Shown here: positions 22,816-32,601 of the stretch, in pieces
Position numbering within the stretch: the stretch's first letter is position 1
Layout: each line of letters starts with the position of its first letter
DNA from: Emydura subglobosa
Lineage: Eukaryota > Chordata > Testudines > Chelidae
NCBI GenBank assembly: GCA_007922225.1
Contig: ML679969.1
Location: 16,799,999 to 16,863,998, forward strand
Reading direction: 5' to 3'
Length of the DNA: 64,000 nt
The notes under the pieces: generated by a model
Database searches by the model: none
What the model was told of the DNA's origin: nothing
Seen by the model: only the letters and a program-made list of their open reading frames with translations
Program-made: the position numbers and the translations under genes

Positions 22816-23088
22816 ATTGGCAAAGCCTGATGAAGGTCATCATAGGGTACTTAAGGAACTAGCTGAAGCAATCTCAGAAATGTTAGCCATTATTTTTGTG
22901 AACTCCTGGAGGACGTGGTAAAGTTAGAGGACTGGAGAAGGGCAAACATGTCTTTAAAAAGAGGAACAAAGAGGACCCAGGGAAAAATAAACTAGTCAGC
23001 CTTACTTTGATACCTGGAAAGATACTGGAGCAAATTATTATACAATCAGTTTGTAAGCAGCTGGAGGATAATAGGTTTAAAACAGAGG

Positions 23089-23350
23089 TGTCCAACCTTT
23101 TAGTGTGAGGTGCCCCTCAGCGCCTCCCCCTCCCCATGCATTGTGAATGGTCGGCCCAGCCCACCTCCCCAGGCAGGGGGTGTGGCTGACCTATCTGAGC
23201 TGGTGCTGTGTGATGGGGCTGCAGCAGGAGAGGTTGGTGCCACGCAGCGGGTAAGGGTGGGGTCGGGAGAGCCAAGCCTGCATGAGGCCGGGGGGACACA
23301 AATGTAGGCTTGGCCCCCAGGCACCAGAGATCCTCGGTCCACCTCTCTCT
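23089..23350. mobile_element. GC-rich insertion of unknown family inside CR1
   Basis: About 260 bases beginning GGTGTCCAACCTTTTAGTG, rich in CCCC and GGGG runs and ending near TCCACCTCTCTCT, separate two CR1 coding blocks. I see no clear terminal inverted repeats or target duplication. No function assigned. Confidence 0.4.
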
Positions 23351-23935
23351 ATGTGTGAGACAAGAGAAGTAATTGTCCCATTCTACTTGGCACTGATGAG
23401 GCCTCAGCTGGAGTACTGTATCCAGTTCTGGACACCATGCTTTAGGAAAGTTGTGATCAGTTTGGAGAGAATCCAGAGGAGAGTAACAGAACTGATGAAA
23501 GGTTTACAAAACCTCACCTATAAGGAAAGGTTAAAAACAAAACACACACAAAAAAAAGCCGTTTAGTCTTGAGGAAAAAGAGATTGAGTGGGGGACTGAT
23601 AACAGTCCTCAAATATGTTAAGGTCTGTTATAAAGAGGTGATATATTGTTCTCCATGTCCACTGAAGGACAAGCAGCAACAGTCGTAATCTGCAGCAGTG
23701 AAGATTTAGGTTCAGTATCAGAGGAAACTTTCTAATTATAAGGATAGTTAAGGTCTGGGACAGGCTTCCAAATGATGTTGTGAAATCTGCATTGTTGGAA
23801 GTTGTTTGTTCAATTTAGATTTTTTAAAAAACATCAGGGATGGTCTAGATGTACTTGGTCCTGCCACAGCACGGGGTTGGACTTGATGACTTCTCGAGGT
23901 CCTTTCCAGCCCTACATTTCTATGATTCTCCTCTC

Positions 23936-24473
23936 CTGGAATCACCACCTGAATTCTTCCTATCACATTCTTTTTGTGTGTGTCTTACCCACATAGACCT
24001 GCTTACTTTCATTTAAAAACAAAACACCTGTGCTTACCATTCTGCACGTGCATAACTCTGCTCTCAGTCACGAGTGAGGCAGAATTGCAAGGTAAGTTGC
24101 TGTGCCGGTAGGCTCCTAAAATATGAAGACTCTTGTAGGTGGGGTAAACGTAGCGTGGCTGTTTCTGACTTAGTGAGACACTCTTCAGAGTTCATGGGGT
24201 GCGGTTGCTGTGCTTGGACCATGAAGATTTTAGTTTCTCTCCTGTGGCAATGTAGAATACTGCACCCACCTGCCCCTCAGCTATCAAATTCAACTGGCCT
24301 CTGGCTATCCAGGGCAAAACAAAATCCTGTACCATGAGATCTAAATCTGTGGGGCAGACATTGCTTGCAGTCCTCACTTTCCTCCACTTTTTTAGGTCAG
24401 TCATAACCTCAGGAACCCTTAAACTGTCCTCTTTCCTTGGGTCTATAAGCAGTTGTAACTGTTTGGTTACTGA
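23936..24473. other. Non-coding DNA
   Basis: No recognised repeat or gene. A minus-strand open frame of 119 codons begins in the neighbouring MITE and runs through here; it has no motif I recognise. Confidence 0.45.
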
Positions 24474-24738
24474 GGGTATGTCTATACTGACGGCGGCAAA
24501 GTCAGATTGATCTTTTTGGATCAATTGAGCGGTCAGTGTAGATACGCTCAATCAATCAGGAAGTCGACAAAGTAAATCCACCCCCTCAAGTGGCGTAGAG
24601 CTGCATCGACGGGAATGTGGTTCCTGTCGGCACAGTGCAGTGAAGACACCGCGCAGAAGGGAAGCCCAGCAGTCGATGGGAGTTACGCAAGCTACACAGA
24701 CTGCCGCCGAATTTCTAGGTAAATGTAGACCAGGGCTG
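24474..24738 (-). mobile_element. MITE, GGTMTRGTCTAYACT family, copy A
   Basis: Ends GGGTATGTCTATACTGACGG and, inverted, GCCCTGGTCTACATTT, with GGCGGC close to both ends. It shares internal blocks in inverted orientation with the copy at 46601-46892, notably GTAGCTTGCGTAACTCCCAT followed by CGACT, and a GGATCAATTGAGC block. The terminal motif also resembles the Harbinger ends at 12575 and 16156, so a PIF/Harbinger-derived MITE is likely. Confidence 0.6.
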
Positions 24739-26614
24739 AGTCTTTCTGATGTTGTTGTTCTATTGATTGTTTCTAAATATACCTCTCACCCACATGCCTA
24801 AATCCTCTTTTAGTGACTTTAAGATAAAGTGATTAGGCTTCCTTATCCTTGCTGAGGATGCTGTTAAACAATGTATAAATACTCAGCTGGCTGGGATTAC
24901 CCTGCAGGCAAAATTTAAATAACCCACCAAAGACTGCATCTGTTTCCATATGACTTTCTCTGCCCTTCTTACTTTTCACCATTAGGTTTTTAGGACTGTC
25001 ATTTTCCCACTAGGAAACTTGCCCCAAAAGCTGGTATGTTCTTGAAAGTCTTGTGTGTGTCATTTCTCTCATATGTTAATGGATCTTGAAATTCCACAGC
25101 ATGTACTTGGACAGCCTAGCTATTCCTGGCCCATATCTGCTCATTCAGATAGCAGAAGAAAGGGGAATCAAAGACATGCTCAAGATGAGGTCTAATTGCA
25201 TTAATCCTCCATTTTCAAGTGATGTGATTAGTGGGTGCCCAATTTGAGGCACCTAAAAGGGGCCTGATTCTCAGAGGTGTGTTTTCAGCTCAGGCACCTA
25301 AAATCACTAGTCATCTTTGATAGTTTAGGCCTAAGTTATTTGGCTCTGCAGTCCCTTCGCATCCAGACTCTGCACAGCTACTAGGGGTCCCTACTGCATG
25401 TATGGTGATTACAGCCTACCTTTCTGGCCACAGGTGCTTCGATAGAAGCCAAAATGATCCCAGGAGCTTATTTCTTCCTGTTTCCCCAAAACATGTCCTG
25501 ACTCTTGACAGATCATCTGATCTCTGAGCAGACTGAGCCTCAGAATCAGAACTGGCCCAGCCAGCCATGTCTGGTCTTATTGGATAATAACAGAAATAAT
25601 GCCCCTGACTGGCTAGTGGCAACAGTTCTGACACTTAATGTGATTTAATGCATCTTGTTCAGCAAGCTATTTGGAACTCTTATCTACACACCTACTGAGA
25701 TTTCAGCACCACACTGTGTGCAGCAAACGAAGCCTTCAATGATGATTAATTTTGTGTATTGTTAATCTAGAATGGTGGGGAAAGCCCCAAGTCACCCACT
25801 GAACTGTAAGCCACAACATTCACTTATTTACATGTTAATTCTAGGGAGGTGCAGCAGAGGCAGGGAAACACTGAGGGGCTTGATTTTGGCTTGAGGGCTG
25901 ACGTTTCAGTTGCAGCAAAAAGTAACAGCCTTGGGAGGTTCTGTGCCTCAGAGACCTTCCTCTGAGTCCATTACTGCTGGCCTGAACCAGAAGTTAATTA
26001 CATGCTCCACCATGTACTGAGTTGGAAGTGGGAGAGCAAAGACTCCACCCACTTCCCCATCCTCCCAGACCACCTGCTCCAGCAAAGGAGTCAGCAGTTG
26101 AATAGCCCTGATTATTCTATGTGTCTGGACCGAAGGTTTGGCTTAGCCCTTACAAGGGTAAGGGCAATTCTTACTCTCTTGCACAGACATGGAGTCAGAA
26201 TCTAGCCCTAAGAAGAGCATAGTCATTGAGTTAAGGTTGGTTAAGCACCTAGCGCAGATGGACCCTTTTTGAATATTGTCTGAAGCATCTGCCATTGCTT
26301 TCCACTATCTATCCATTGAAAAGTCTTTTGCGTAAACACTGTTCCATGACCATGAGTGTTGATCTACAGGTGGGTGATATATTTTGAGGGTGAAGGTGGT
26401 GGGATCTCAGGTAGGAATTTCTAATAGTCTTGGGATAAAGTTATCGGGTGGGGAGATTTTAGTCACAACAATTGCAAAGCAGAATGGGGGTTGTGATTAA
26501 TCAACACTGGGCAAAGGAGTAGGGAACATTCCCTTCTGTAGAGGGACCTGTATGTCTCTGTGTCTGGTGACAGTAATGAGCCTTACACACATTGGAGTAT
26601 GCTTAATAACCTTA
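24739..26614. other. Non-coding DNA
   Basis: No gene is supported. A scrap at about 25255-25330 (GGGCCTGATTCTCAGAGG) looks like a common reptilian interspersed repeat. The last part, ending AATAACCTTATTTTC, is the target of DIRS copy 2. Confidence 0.5.
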
Positions 26615-26790
26615 TTTTCTCTCTTCGAGTAATTGCTCATATCCATTCCAATATAGGTGCGTGCGCACCCCGTGCACAGATTCCCGGAACTTTTTTCCCT
26701 TAGCTGGAGTACCGAGCTCATGCCACAGTACATAGGGTGCCACCGACCCTGCAGCTCCTCAGTTCCTTCTTTCCGCCTGTGACGGTTACT
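26615..26790 (+). repeat. Left inverted terminal repeat of DIRS copy 2
   Basis: Inverted partner of 32370-32601, sharing GCTCATATCCATTCCAATAT and CGGAACTTTTTTCCCTTAGC. About 30 bases present in the right repeat near the CCCTTAGCT block are missing here. The outer 45 bases reappear inverted at 32252-32296. Confidence 0.85.
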
Positions 26791-26936
26791 GGAACATCTG
26801 CCTCTTGCATACCGCAAGTAGCATCCCTTAGTCTGTAGCACGTTCTTTGTTATTCAAGTTGTTGTTAGTTATCATAGTAATAGTAGTAAAGTTAAGTAAA
26901 GTAAGTGATAGTGCCCTTAGGAGCTAGAACTGAGCC

Positions 26937-27481
26937 ATGCCTGGCTCCACCGGCTTTAAAGCCTGCACTGCACTGCACTTCCCCATGAGCGACCCTCATG
27001 ACCGTTGCCTCCAATGCCTTGGGGAGCAACATAGGAAGGAAAAATGTAGGATCTGTAGGTCCTTCAAACCCCGGACCCAAAAGGAGAGGGATGCAAGGCT
27101 GAAGGCGTTCCTAATGGAGTCTGCACTTCGTCCGGACTCCGAGCCATCGCATTCTCCAGCGGCACCGAGCGTCTCCTCGGTGTGGAGTGCTCCACCGGCA
27201 CCGGCGTGGTCGGCACCGAAGAAGAAGCGGCTGGAGGCCGCACACATGGACTCCCTCCTGCTACCGGGACAGCAGGAGATGCCCCAGCCATGTGCCATGG
27301 AGAGTACTCCGGCACCGCATCTCCCCACAGGGAGCCTCCCCCAACTCCTGGGGGTGGGGGAGCGCCCCTGCAAGGGCCGTCAACACTGAAGGCGTTCACT
27401 GCGGCACGCGCCCTCATGGGCCTGCCCACGCCTCCGTCCCCCCCCTTGGCCGAGGGTTCCAGGACCGGCGTCTCGCGGTAA
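26937..27481 (+). pseudogene. DIRS copy 2 gag, N-terminal part with zinc knuckle (frameshifted)
   Basis: Begins at ATG 26937 (MPGSTGFKAC). Residues 24-37 fit CX2CX4HX4C exactly (CLQCLGEQHRKEKC), a zinc-knuckle spacing, followed by a further cysteine at residue 40 and a basic stretch (KPRTQKERDARLK). A KKKR cluster follows near residue 95. The frame is lost around 27320; the homologous continuation (REPPPTPGGGGAPLQGPST) is read in another frame and ends at TAA 27479-27481, the same stop as in copy 1. A zinc knuckle in a gag suggests RNA binding, which is inference from the motif. Confidence 0.75.
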
Positions 27482-27657
27482 ACCCACGTTGGGTTGCCCC
27501 GGTGGGTGGAGGAGACAGGAGTCGAGGTCTCCCCGAGGAGGGTCGAGAGTGCAGGCTCCCCTCCCAGCTCTGACTCTGAGTCGTCGAGCTCCTTGACATC
27601 ATGGCACCAAGGGCGGTCGAGAGACAAGCGCCGAGGTGATGTCGTTACAGTTCCGCC

Positions 27658-29187
27658 TTGAGCGGGGACCACGGCTCAGGCTCCGGTACTCGGGTGAGGA
27701 GCCCAGCTCGTCACCGATCCCCAACTCCGTCGCCACCGCCTGCCTCGGCACCAAGCGCCCCGGCACCGCGTGATCGGTTGCACTCCCAATCAACATTGCG
27801 ACGACATAGGCGTCACCGCTCCCATTCTAGACCTGGGAAGTGTCGCCATAAGTCATCCAGACAGAGGAGGCGTTCCACCTACAGCTCCTCCAGCAGCTCC
27901 TCCCCCCGTCGGCACCGGAGATCATCGTCGTCCCGGAGCTGCTCACTTTCCAGAACCCACAAGCACAGGTCAAGCGGCTCAGGTTCCAAGGGGCACCGTA
28001 TTGATGTGACCCAGCAGGCTCCTACGCCTGCACCTACGTGGTCCCAAAGTCCCTGGCAATGGCCATATTGGGGGCTGTGGGGTACCCAGATGGGTCAAGG
28101 GACCACCTCAATCCATTCCTTGGTGGCCCAGCCAGTACCCCCACTACCGACCTGCCCACAGGAGGGCCACCCCTCGGAGGAGGGGTCAGACCCGGAGGAT
28201 GGCCCCTCCACAGGACCCCTTCCACAGTCCTCCTCCTCCTCTCCGGATGATGCGGCGGCCAGGGACCATAAGGCTCCCCTCTTTGACTTCTGGGCCCACC
28301 AAGAGCTTCTGAGGAGAGTGGTGGGCAGTCTCAGCTTAGAGATTAAAGAAATGTCGGAGGAGGAGGACCCCCTCTTTGGGGTTTCTGAGTCAGCAGGCCC
28401 CTCACGAGTCGCCCTACCTGTTCACGAGAGGGTGATGAAAATAGCCAAGACTGTCTGGCAAACCCCTTCCTCAGTGGCCCCCACCTCCAAGGGCACTGAG
28501 CGGAAGTACTATGTACCCAAGGAAGGGTTTGAATTCCTTTATACACACCCCGCCCCAGGATCACTCGTAGAAGATGCAGTGAACCAGCGGGACCGCCAGG
28601 GCAACACTCCTAAGGATAAGGACAGCAAGAAGCTGGAGCTTTTCGGCCGCAAAATGTACTCTACTGCGGCCCTGCAGCTGAGGGTCGTGAACCATCAGGC
28701 CCTCCTAGGGAGATACAATTTGAACCTGTGGTCCTTGCTGCAGAGGTTCTGCTCGGGGTTGCCCCCGGACCAGGCCGTGGACTTTGCCACTGTGTCACAG
28801 GAAGGCGTGGCGGTAGCTAAGGCGGCACTTCAATCAGCCAGTGACGCAGCGGATACTGCCAGCAGGGCGATCGCTTCGGCCATCGTCATGCGCCGCTGCT
28901 CCTGGCTCCAAGCTTCAGGCTTGTCCCAGGAGGTCCAACAGACAATTCAGGACCTCCCTTTTGATTACACCGGCCTCTTCTCCGAGAGGACGGATGAGAA
29001 ACTCCACGTCCTAAAGGACTCACAAGCCACCCTGAGATCCCTAGGGCTATACACCCCGCAGGCCTCGAGGCGCCAGGCCCGCCCTCAGGCCCAGAGGCAA
29101 CTGCAGCCTCCACCTAGGCTGCCCCCCAGACCCACTCAACCCAGGAGGGGTTGGGATTGGTACCAGGCGCCCAGCCGCCGCAACTGA
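27658..29187 (+). pseudogene. DIRS copy 2 gag, SR-rich linker and core (long open frame)
   Basis: The longest open frame of the window, 509 codons. The first 130 residues are rich in arginine, histidine, serine and proline (RRHRRSSSSRSCSLSR), an SR-like linker. From about residue 195 comes the conserved DIRS gag core: DDAAARDHKAPLFDFWAHQE, LPVHERVMKIAKTVWQT, YYVPKEGFEFLYTHPAPGSL, LFGRKMYSTAALQLR, AALQSASDAADTASRAIAS, QTIQDLPFDYTGLF and LGLYTPQ, then a basic, proline-rich C-terminus. It stops at TGA 29185-29187, where copy 1 reads on. The ORF may be entered from upstream in a live element, because the N-terminal segment lies in other frames. Presumed structural/RNA-binding role. Confidence 0.8.
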
Positions 29188-29191
29188 CTAG

Positions 29192-31182
29192 GGTCCTCTG
29201 CGGGGTCCCAGCAAGGCCCAAACAAGGGCAATGCGGCCAATAAAAGATTTTGACAGGGTGCACGAGGGTGGCACTCCTCCTTTCCCATTGGATCTCTCCA
29301 AGTTATTTACCCACAGGCTTTGGCCGTACCACACCGAATGGGAAGCTATTACCATGGACCAATGGGTCCTTGGCATAGTCCTCGAGGGCTATGCCTTACA
29401 ACTTATGGCCTTCCCCCCCAACTCTCCCCTTACCTAGTCCCTCTTCAGGGACCCCTCTCACGACCAACTCCTCATACAGGAGGTTAACTCCCTCCTCACG
29501 CTCGGTGCGGTAGAGGAGGTTCCTCCACAGGAACGGGAAAGGGGATTCTACTCACAGTACTTCCTAATCCCCAAGGCCAAGGGGGGCCTGAGGCCAATTC
29601 TGGACCTCCGCCATGTGAACAAGTTTGTCAGGCGCACCAGGTTTCATATGGTTTCCCTACCCTCCATCATTCCTGTCCTAGATCCAGGGGACTGGTATGC
29701 CGACCTCGACCTGAAGGATGCGTACTTTCATATAACTATCCTTCCAGGTCACAGAAAGTTCTTAAGGTTTATGGTAGCTGGATGCCACTACCAATTTTCA
29801 GCCCTACCCTTTGGCCTTTCGTCCGCGCCAAGGGTGTTTACAAAATGTATGGCAGTGGTAGCGGCCCATCTGCGCCGCAGAGGGGTTCAGATATTCCCAT
29901 ACCTGGATGACTGGCTGATCCGGGGTAAGTCCAGGGCCTATGTGAGGAACAGCCTGGCTCTTACCTGCGCCACATGCACCAGTCTGGGGCTGCTCATCAA
30001 CAAGCAGAAGTCTACTCTCACCCCAGTGCAGCGCATAGAGTTCATAGGGGCCACCTTGGATGCCACCCAGGCCAGAGCCTTCCTCCCTCAGACTCAGTTC
30101 GAGACCATGTCCGCCATAATCAACGATCTGCACAGGTCCCCCACGACAACAGCCAGGCGCTGCCTTCAGCTGTTGGGACACATGGCGGCATGTACTTATG
30201 TGGTGAGGCTGGCTCGCCTCAAGCTCAGGCCTCTCCAAGGGTGGCTGGCCTCAGTCTATGTACCGGCCAGACACCGGCTGAATAAGGAGCTCACGGTTCC
30301 TGCCCAGGTACTGTCCTCCCTGGACTGGTGGAAGGACCCCAGGGAGGTTCTGAGGGATGTTCCCTTCAGAGACTTGGCTCCCTCAGTGACTCTGATTACG
30401 GACGCCTCAGACGAGGGTTGGGGGGCCCACATCAGCAAGGACCTGAGCACCCAGGGACTATGGTCACCAGACGAGAGGGCTCTCCATATAAATGTCAGAA
30501 AGCTCAGGGCAGTCCGCTTGGCCTGCAAGGTCTTCCTCAAATTCCTGAGGGGCAGGATGGTTCAGGTCCTTACAGACAACATGGTGGCCATGTTTTATAT
30601 AAACTGGCAGTGGGGAGCGCGTTCCTCGGCTTTTTGCCAGGAGGCTACTCATCTTTGAGACTTTGCTGTGAGGCATGATTTTCACATATCTGCCTCTCAC
30701 CTCCCGGGGGTCAGGAACAACGAGGCGGACCACCTCAGCAGGTCATTCTTACCCTTCCACAACTGGTCACTGCACCCGGAGGTGGTGACTTCAATCTTTT
30801 GGAAGTGGGGGGTTCCCCAACTGGACCTGTTCGCGTTGTCCTGGAACAGGAAGTGCCTGAGGTTCTGCTCGTTCCAAAGTCGCGAGCCGGGCTCCCGCTC
30901 CAACGCGTTCCTTCTAGACTGGACGGGGACCCTCCTGTATGCGTTTTCCCCCATTCTGCTGCTGCCCAAGGTCCTCTTGAAAATAAAGAGGGACAGAATG
31001 GACATGATACTGATTGCGCCAGCTTGGCCGCGGTAGCACTGGTACAGCATGCTGCTCGACCTGTCCATTGACACGCGATTCCGCTCCCCAGGCGCTACGA
31101 CCTGTTCTCACAGGACCAGGGTCACCTGCTGCACCCGGACCTGGACTCCTTCCACCTGACGGCATGGAGACTCTGTGGCTGA
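29192..31182 (+). pseudogene. DIRS copy 2 pol: reverse transcriptase and RNase H, interrupted by stops
   Basis: Lies in the frame one step ahead of gag; open from 29192, first ATG at 29231. Pre-RT blocks FTHRLWPYHTEWEAI and DQWVLGIVLEGYAL are followed by TAG at 29435-29437. The open stretch 29615-30658 carries the RT: YADLDLKDAYFHI (catalytic aspartate), SALPFGLSSAPRVFTK, and YLDDW (catalytic pair). RNase H follows with LITDASDEGWGAHI and VLTDNMVAM; the glutamate expected between them seems replaced, the motif reading INVRKLRAV. A TGA at 30656-30658 interrupts RNase H, then SASHLPGVRNNEADHLSR continues in frame. A TAG at 31034-31036 and a frameshift near 31085 precede the C-terminus, ending at TGA 31180-31182 and overlapping the recombinase start by 19 bases. 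The enzyme would copy element RNA into DNA; this copy cannot. Confidence 0.88.
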
Positions 31183-32218
31183 CAGAGGGAGAGAGAGCCT
31201 GCTCAGCGCAGGTCTAACAGATTCTGTTGGGCAGCAGAAAACCCTCCACTCAGGTTGTGTACCGGGCCAAGTGGAAACATTTTACCTATTGCGCGGAGTC
31301 CCGGGGTATCCCACCGTCCGGCTTGCCCATACAGGCAATTTTGGAGTACCTGCTCCACCTGAAGCTCCAGGGTTTAGCACGGGCTTCCCTGAAAGTGCAC
31401 CTGGCAGCTATCTCAGCTTTTCACCAGCCGATGGAAGGGCATTCCCTGTTCTCCCACCCCATGTCAGTTAGGTTCCTCAAGGGGGTGGAGAGGCTGTATC
31501 CCCAGGTCCGTGACCCGGTGCCTCCCTGGGATCTAAACCTGGTCCTCACCATATTGACAGGACCCCCCTTCGAGCCCATGGCTACATGCCCGCTGCTCGT
31601 CCTCTCTTGGAAGGTAGCCTTCCTGGTGGCCATTACATCGGCTAGGAGAGTCTCCGAGCTCAGAGCTTTAACCTCGGAATCCCCCTACATGGTCTTTTAT
31701 AAGGATGAAGTCCGACTGAGGCCCCACCCAGCCTTCCTGCCTAAGGTGGTGTCTCAGTTCCATTATAACCAGGATATCTTCCTCCCCGTATTCTTTCCCA
31801 AACCACACGGTTCGGAGGAGGAGCGGATATGGCACTCGCTGGATGTCAGGCAAGCCTTGGCCTTCTACATCGAGCGGACCAGGCTGTTCCGGAAATCGAC
31901 GCAGCTGTTTGTGGCAGTGGTGGACTGGATGAAGGGCTCACCTGTTTCCACCCAGGGCACTCTACCTGGATCACAGCTGGTATTAAAGCCTGCTATGAGC
32001 GGGCAACGGTGCCGCTTCCAGGAGCTGTGACAGCACACTCAACCAGAGCCCAGACCTCATCTGTGGCCTTCCTGGGAGGAGTGCCCCTGCAGGACATCTG
32101 CAGAACAGCGACCTGGTCATCGGTCCACACCTTCACGTCTCACTACGCCATCGTGCAGCAGGTGAGTGAGGACGCGGGATTCGGCAGAGCCGTGCTGATG
32201 AGAGCAGCTCACCATTGA
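31164..32218 (+). pseudogene. DIRS copy 2 tyrosine recombinase (stop and frameshift)
   Basis: Starts at ATG 31164 (METLWLTEGERACS) inside the end of pol. A TAA at 31215-31217, CAA in copy 1, interrupts it; from 31218 the frame is open to 32030. Recognisable blocks: SRKPSTQVVYRAKWKHF (SAM-like core-binding part), LEYLLHLKLQGLARASLK, PMSVRFLKGVERLY, and SARRVSELRAL with the first catalytic arginine. A one-base frameshift near 31955-31970 precedes the catalytic end, read in another frame: TAHSTRAQTSS with the HxxR box (His 32036-32038, Arg 32045-32047), PLQDICRTATWSS, and SHY with the nucleophile tyrosine at 32144-32146. Ends at TGA 32216-32218. It belongs to the DIRS/Ngaro tyrosine recombinase family, which integrates circular element DNA. 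Confidence 0.88.
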
Positions 32219-32250
32219 CTCCTACCCACCTCTAAGATATGGCTATTTAA

Positions 32251-32352
32251 TCATCTACATTGGAATGGATATGAGCCATCACTCAAAGAGAGAAAACAGG
32301 GTTACTTACCAGTAACTGTTTTTCTTCGAGATGTGTTGCTCATATCCATTCT
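32251..32352 (+). repeat. Internal complementary region of DIRS copy 2
   Basis: Positions 32252-32296 are the reverse complement of the outer left end (26615-26660), and 32292-32352 of the outer right end (32535-32601). The two arms meet at GAGAGAAAACAGGGTTACTT, which reads like the fused circle junction in inverted form. The AAGAGAGAAAA variant matches this copy's own left end (TCTCTCTTCGAG) and not that of copy 1. Confidence 0.85.
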
Positions 32353-32369
32353 ACACCTGCCCTCCGTCC

Positions 32370-32601
32370 CCACTGTCGGAGTCGGCAGAAAGAAGGGACT
32401 GATGGGGCCCAGGGTTGGTGGTGCCCTATGTACCGCGGCATGAGCGCAGTACTCCAGGGGGCGCCTGAGCCGACCCTACGGAGCTAGCTAAGGGAAAAAA
32501 GTTCCGGGAATCTGTGCACGGGGCGCCACACACCTATATTGGAATGGATATGAGCAACACATCTCGAAGAACAACAGTTACTGGTAAGTAACCTTGTTTT
32601 C
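32370..32601 (+). repeat. Right inverted terminal repeat of DIRS copy 2
   Basis: Inverted partner of 26615-26790, ending GTTACTGGTAAGTAACC and TTGTTTTC. The last 65 bases also pair with 32292-32352, so the 3' end can fold into a 310-base hairpin. It contains a perfect GTAAGT hexamer. Confidence 0.85.

Larger units (their letters stand above)
22405..23935 (+). mobile_element. CR1 LINE, degraded, with nested insertions
   Basis: The 5' piece (22405-22693) encodes CR1 ORF2-like sequence before the RT (FKACFALVFTN, ISEVEGMQAI). The next piece (22816-23088) reads LKELAEAIS, FVNSWRT, then LTLIPGKILEQIIIQSV across frames, the start of the RT domain. The last piece (23350-23935) reads LMRPQLEYCIQFWTP and SLERIQRRVTELMKGLQ, the CR1 C-terminal block, then a 3' tail with GGGTTGGACTTGATGAC and CCTTTCCAGCCCTA ending near TTTCTATGATTC. 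The RT palm with its FADD box is missing. Two foreign segments, listed separately, interrupt it. CR1 elements copy RNA into DNA at a nick; this one is long dead. Confidence 0.8.
26615..32601 (+). mobile_element. DIRS-type tyrosine-recombinase retrotransposon, copy 2, structurally complete
   Basis: A 6.0 kb GC-rich element with all DIRS parts in order: left inverted terminal repeat, gag, pol with reverse transcriptase and RNase H, tyrosine recombinase, internal complementary region, right inverted terminal repeat. No target duplication is visible, as expected for recombinase-mediated insertion of a circle. The coding part is inactivated by several in-frame stops and frameshifts, but is less damaged than copy 1, which lies 19.8 kb upstream in the same orientation and lacks the RT/RNase H core. 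Order and motifs (YLDD, TDAS, HSTR with SHY) make the class assignment firm; the exact ends are set by comparing both copies. Confidence 0.93.

Noticed and set aside
24192..24551. A 119-codon open frame on -
   Set aside because: It starts inside a MITE, and I find no domain. Chance is the simpler explanation, although a decayed transposon gene is possible.
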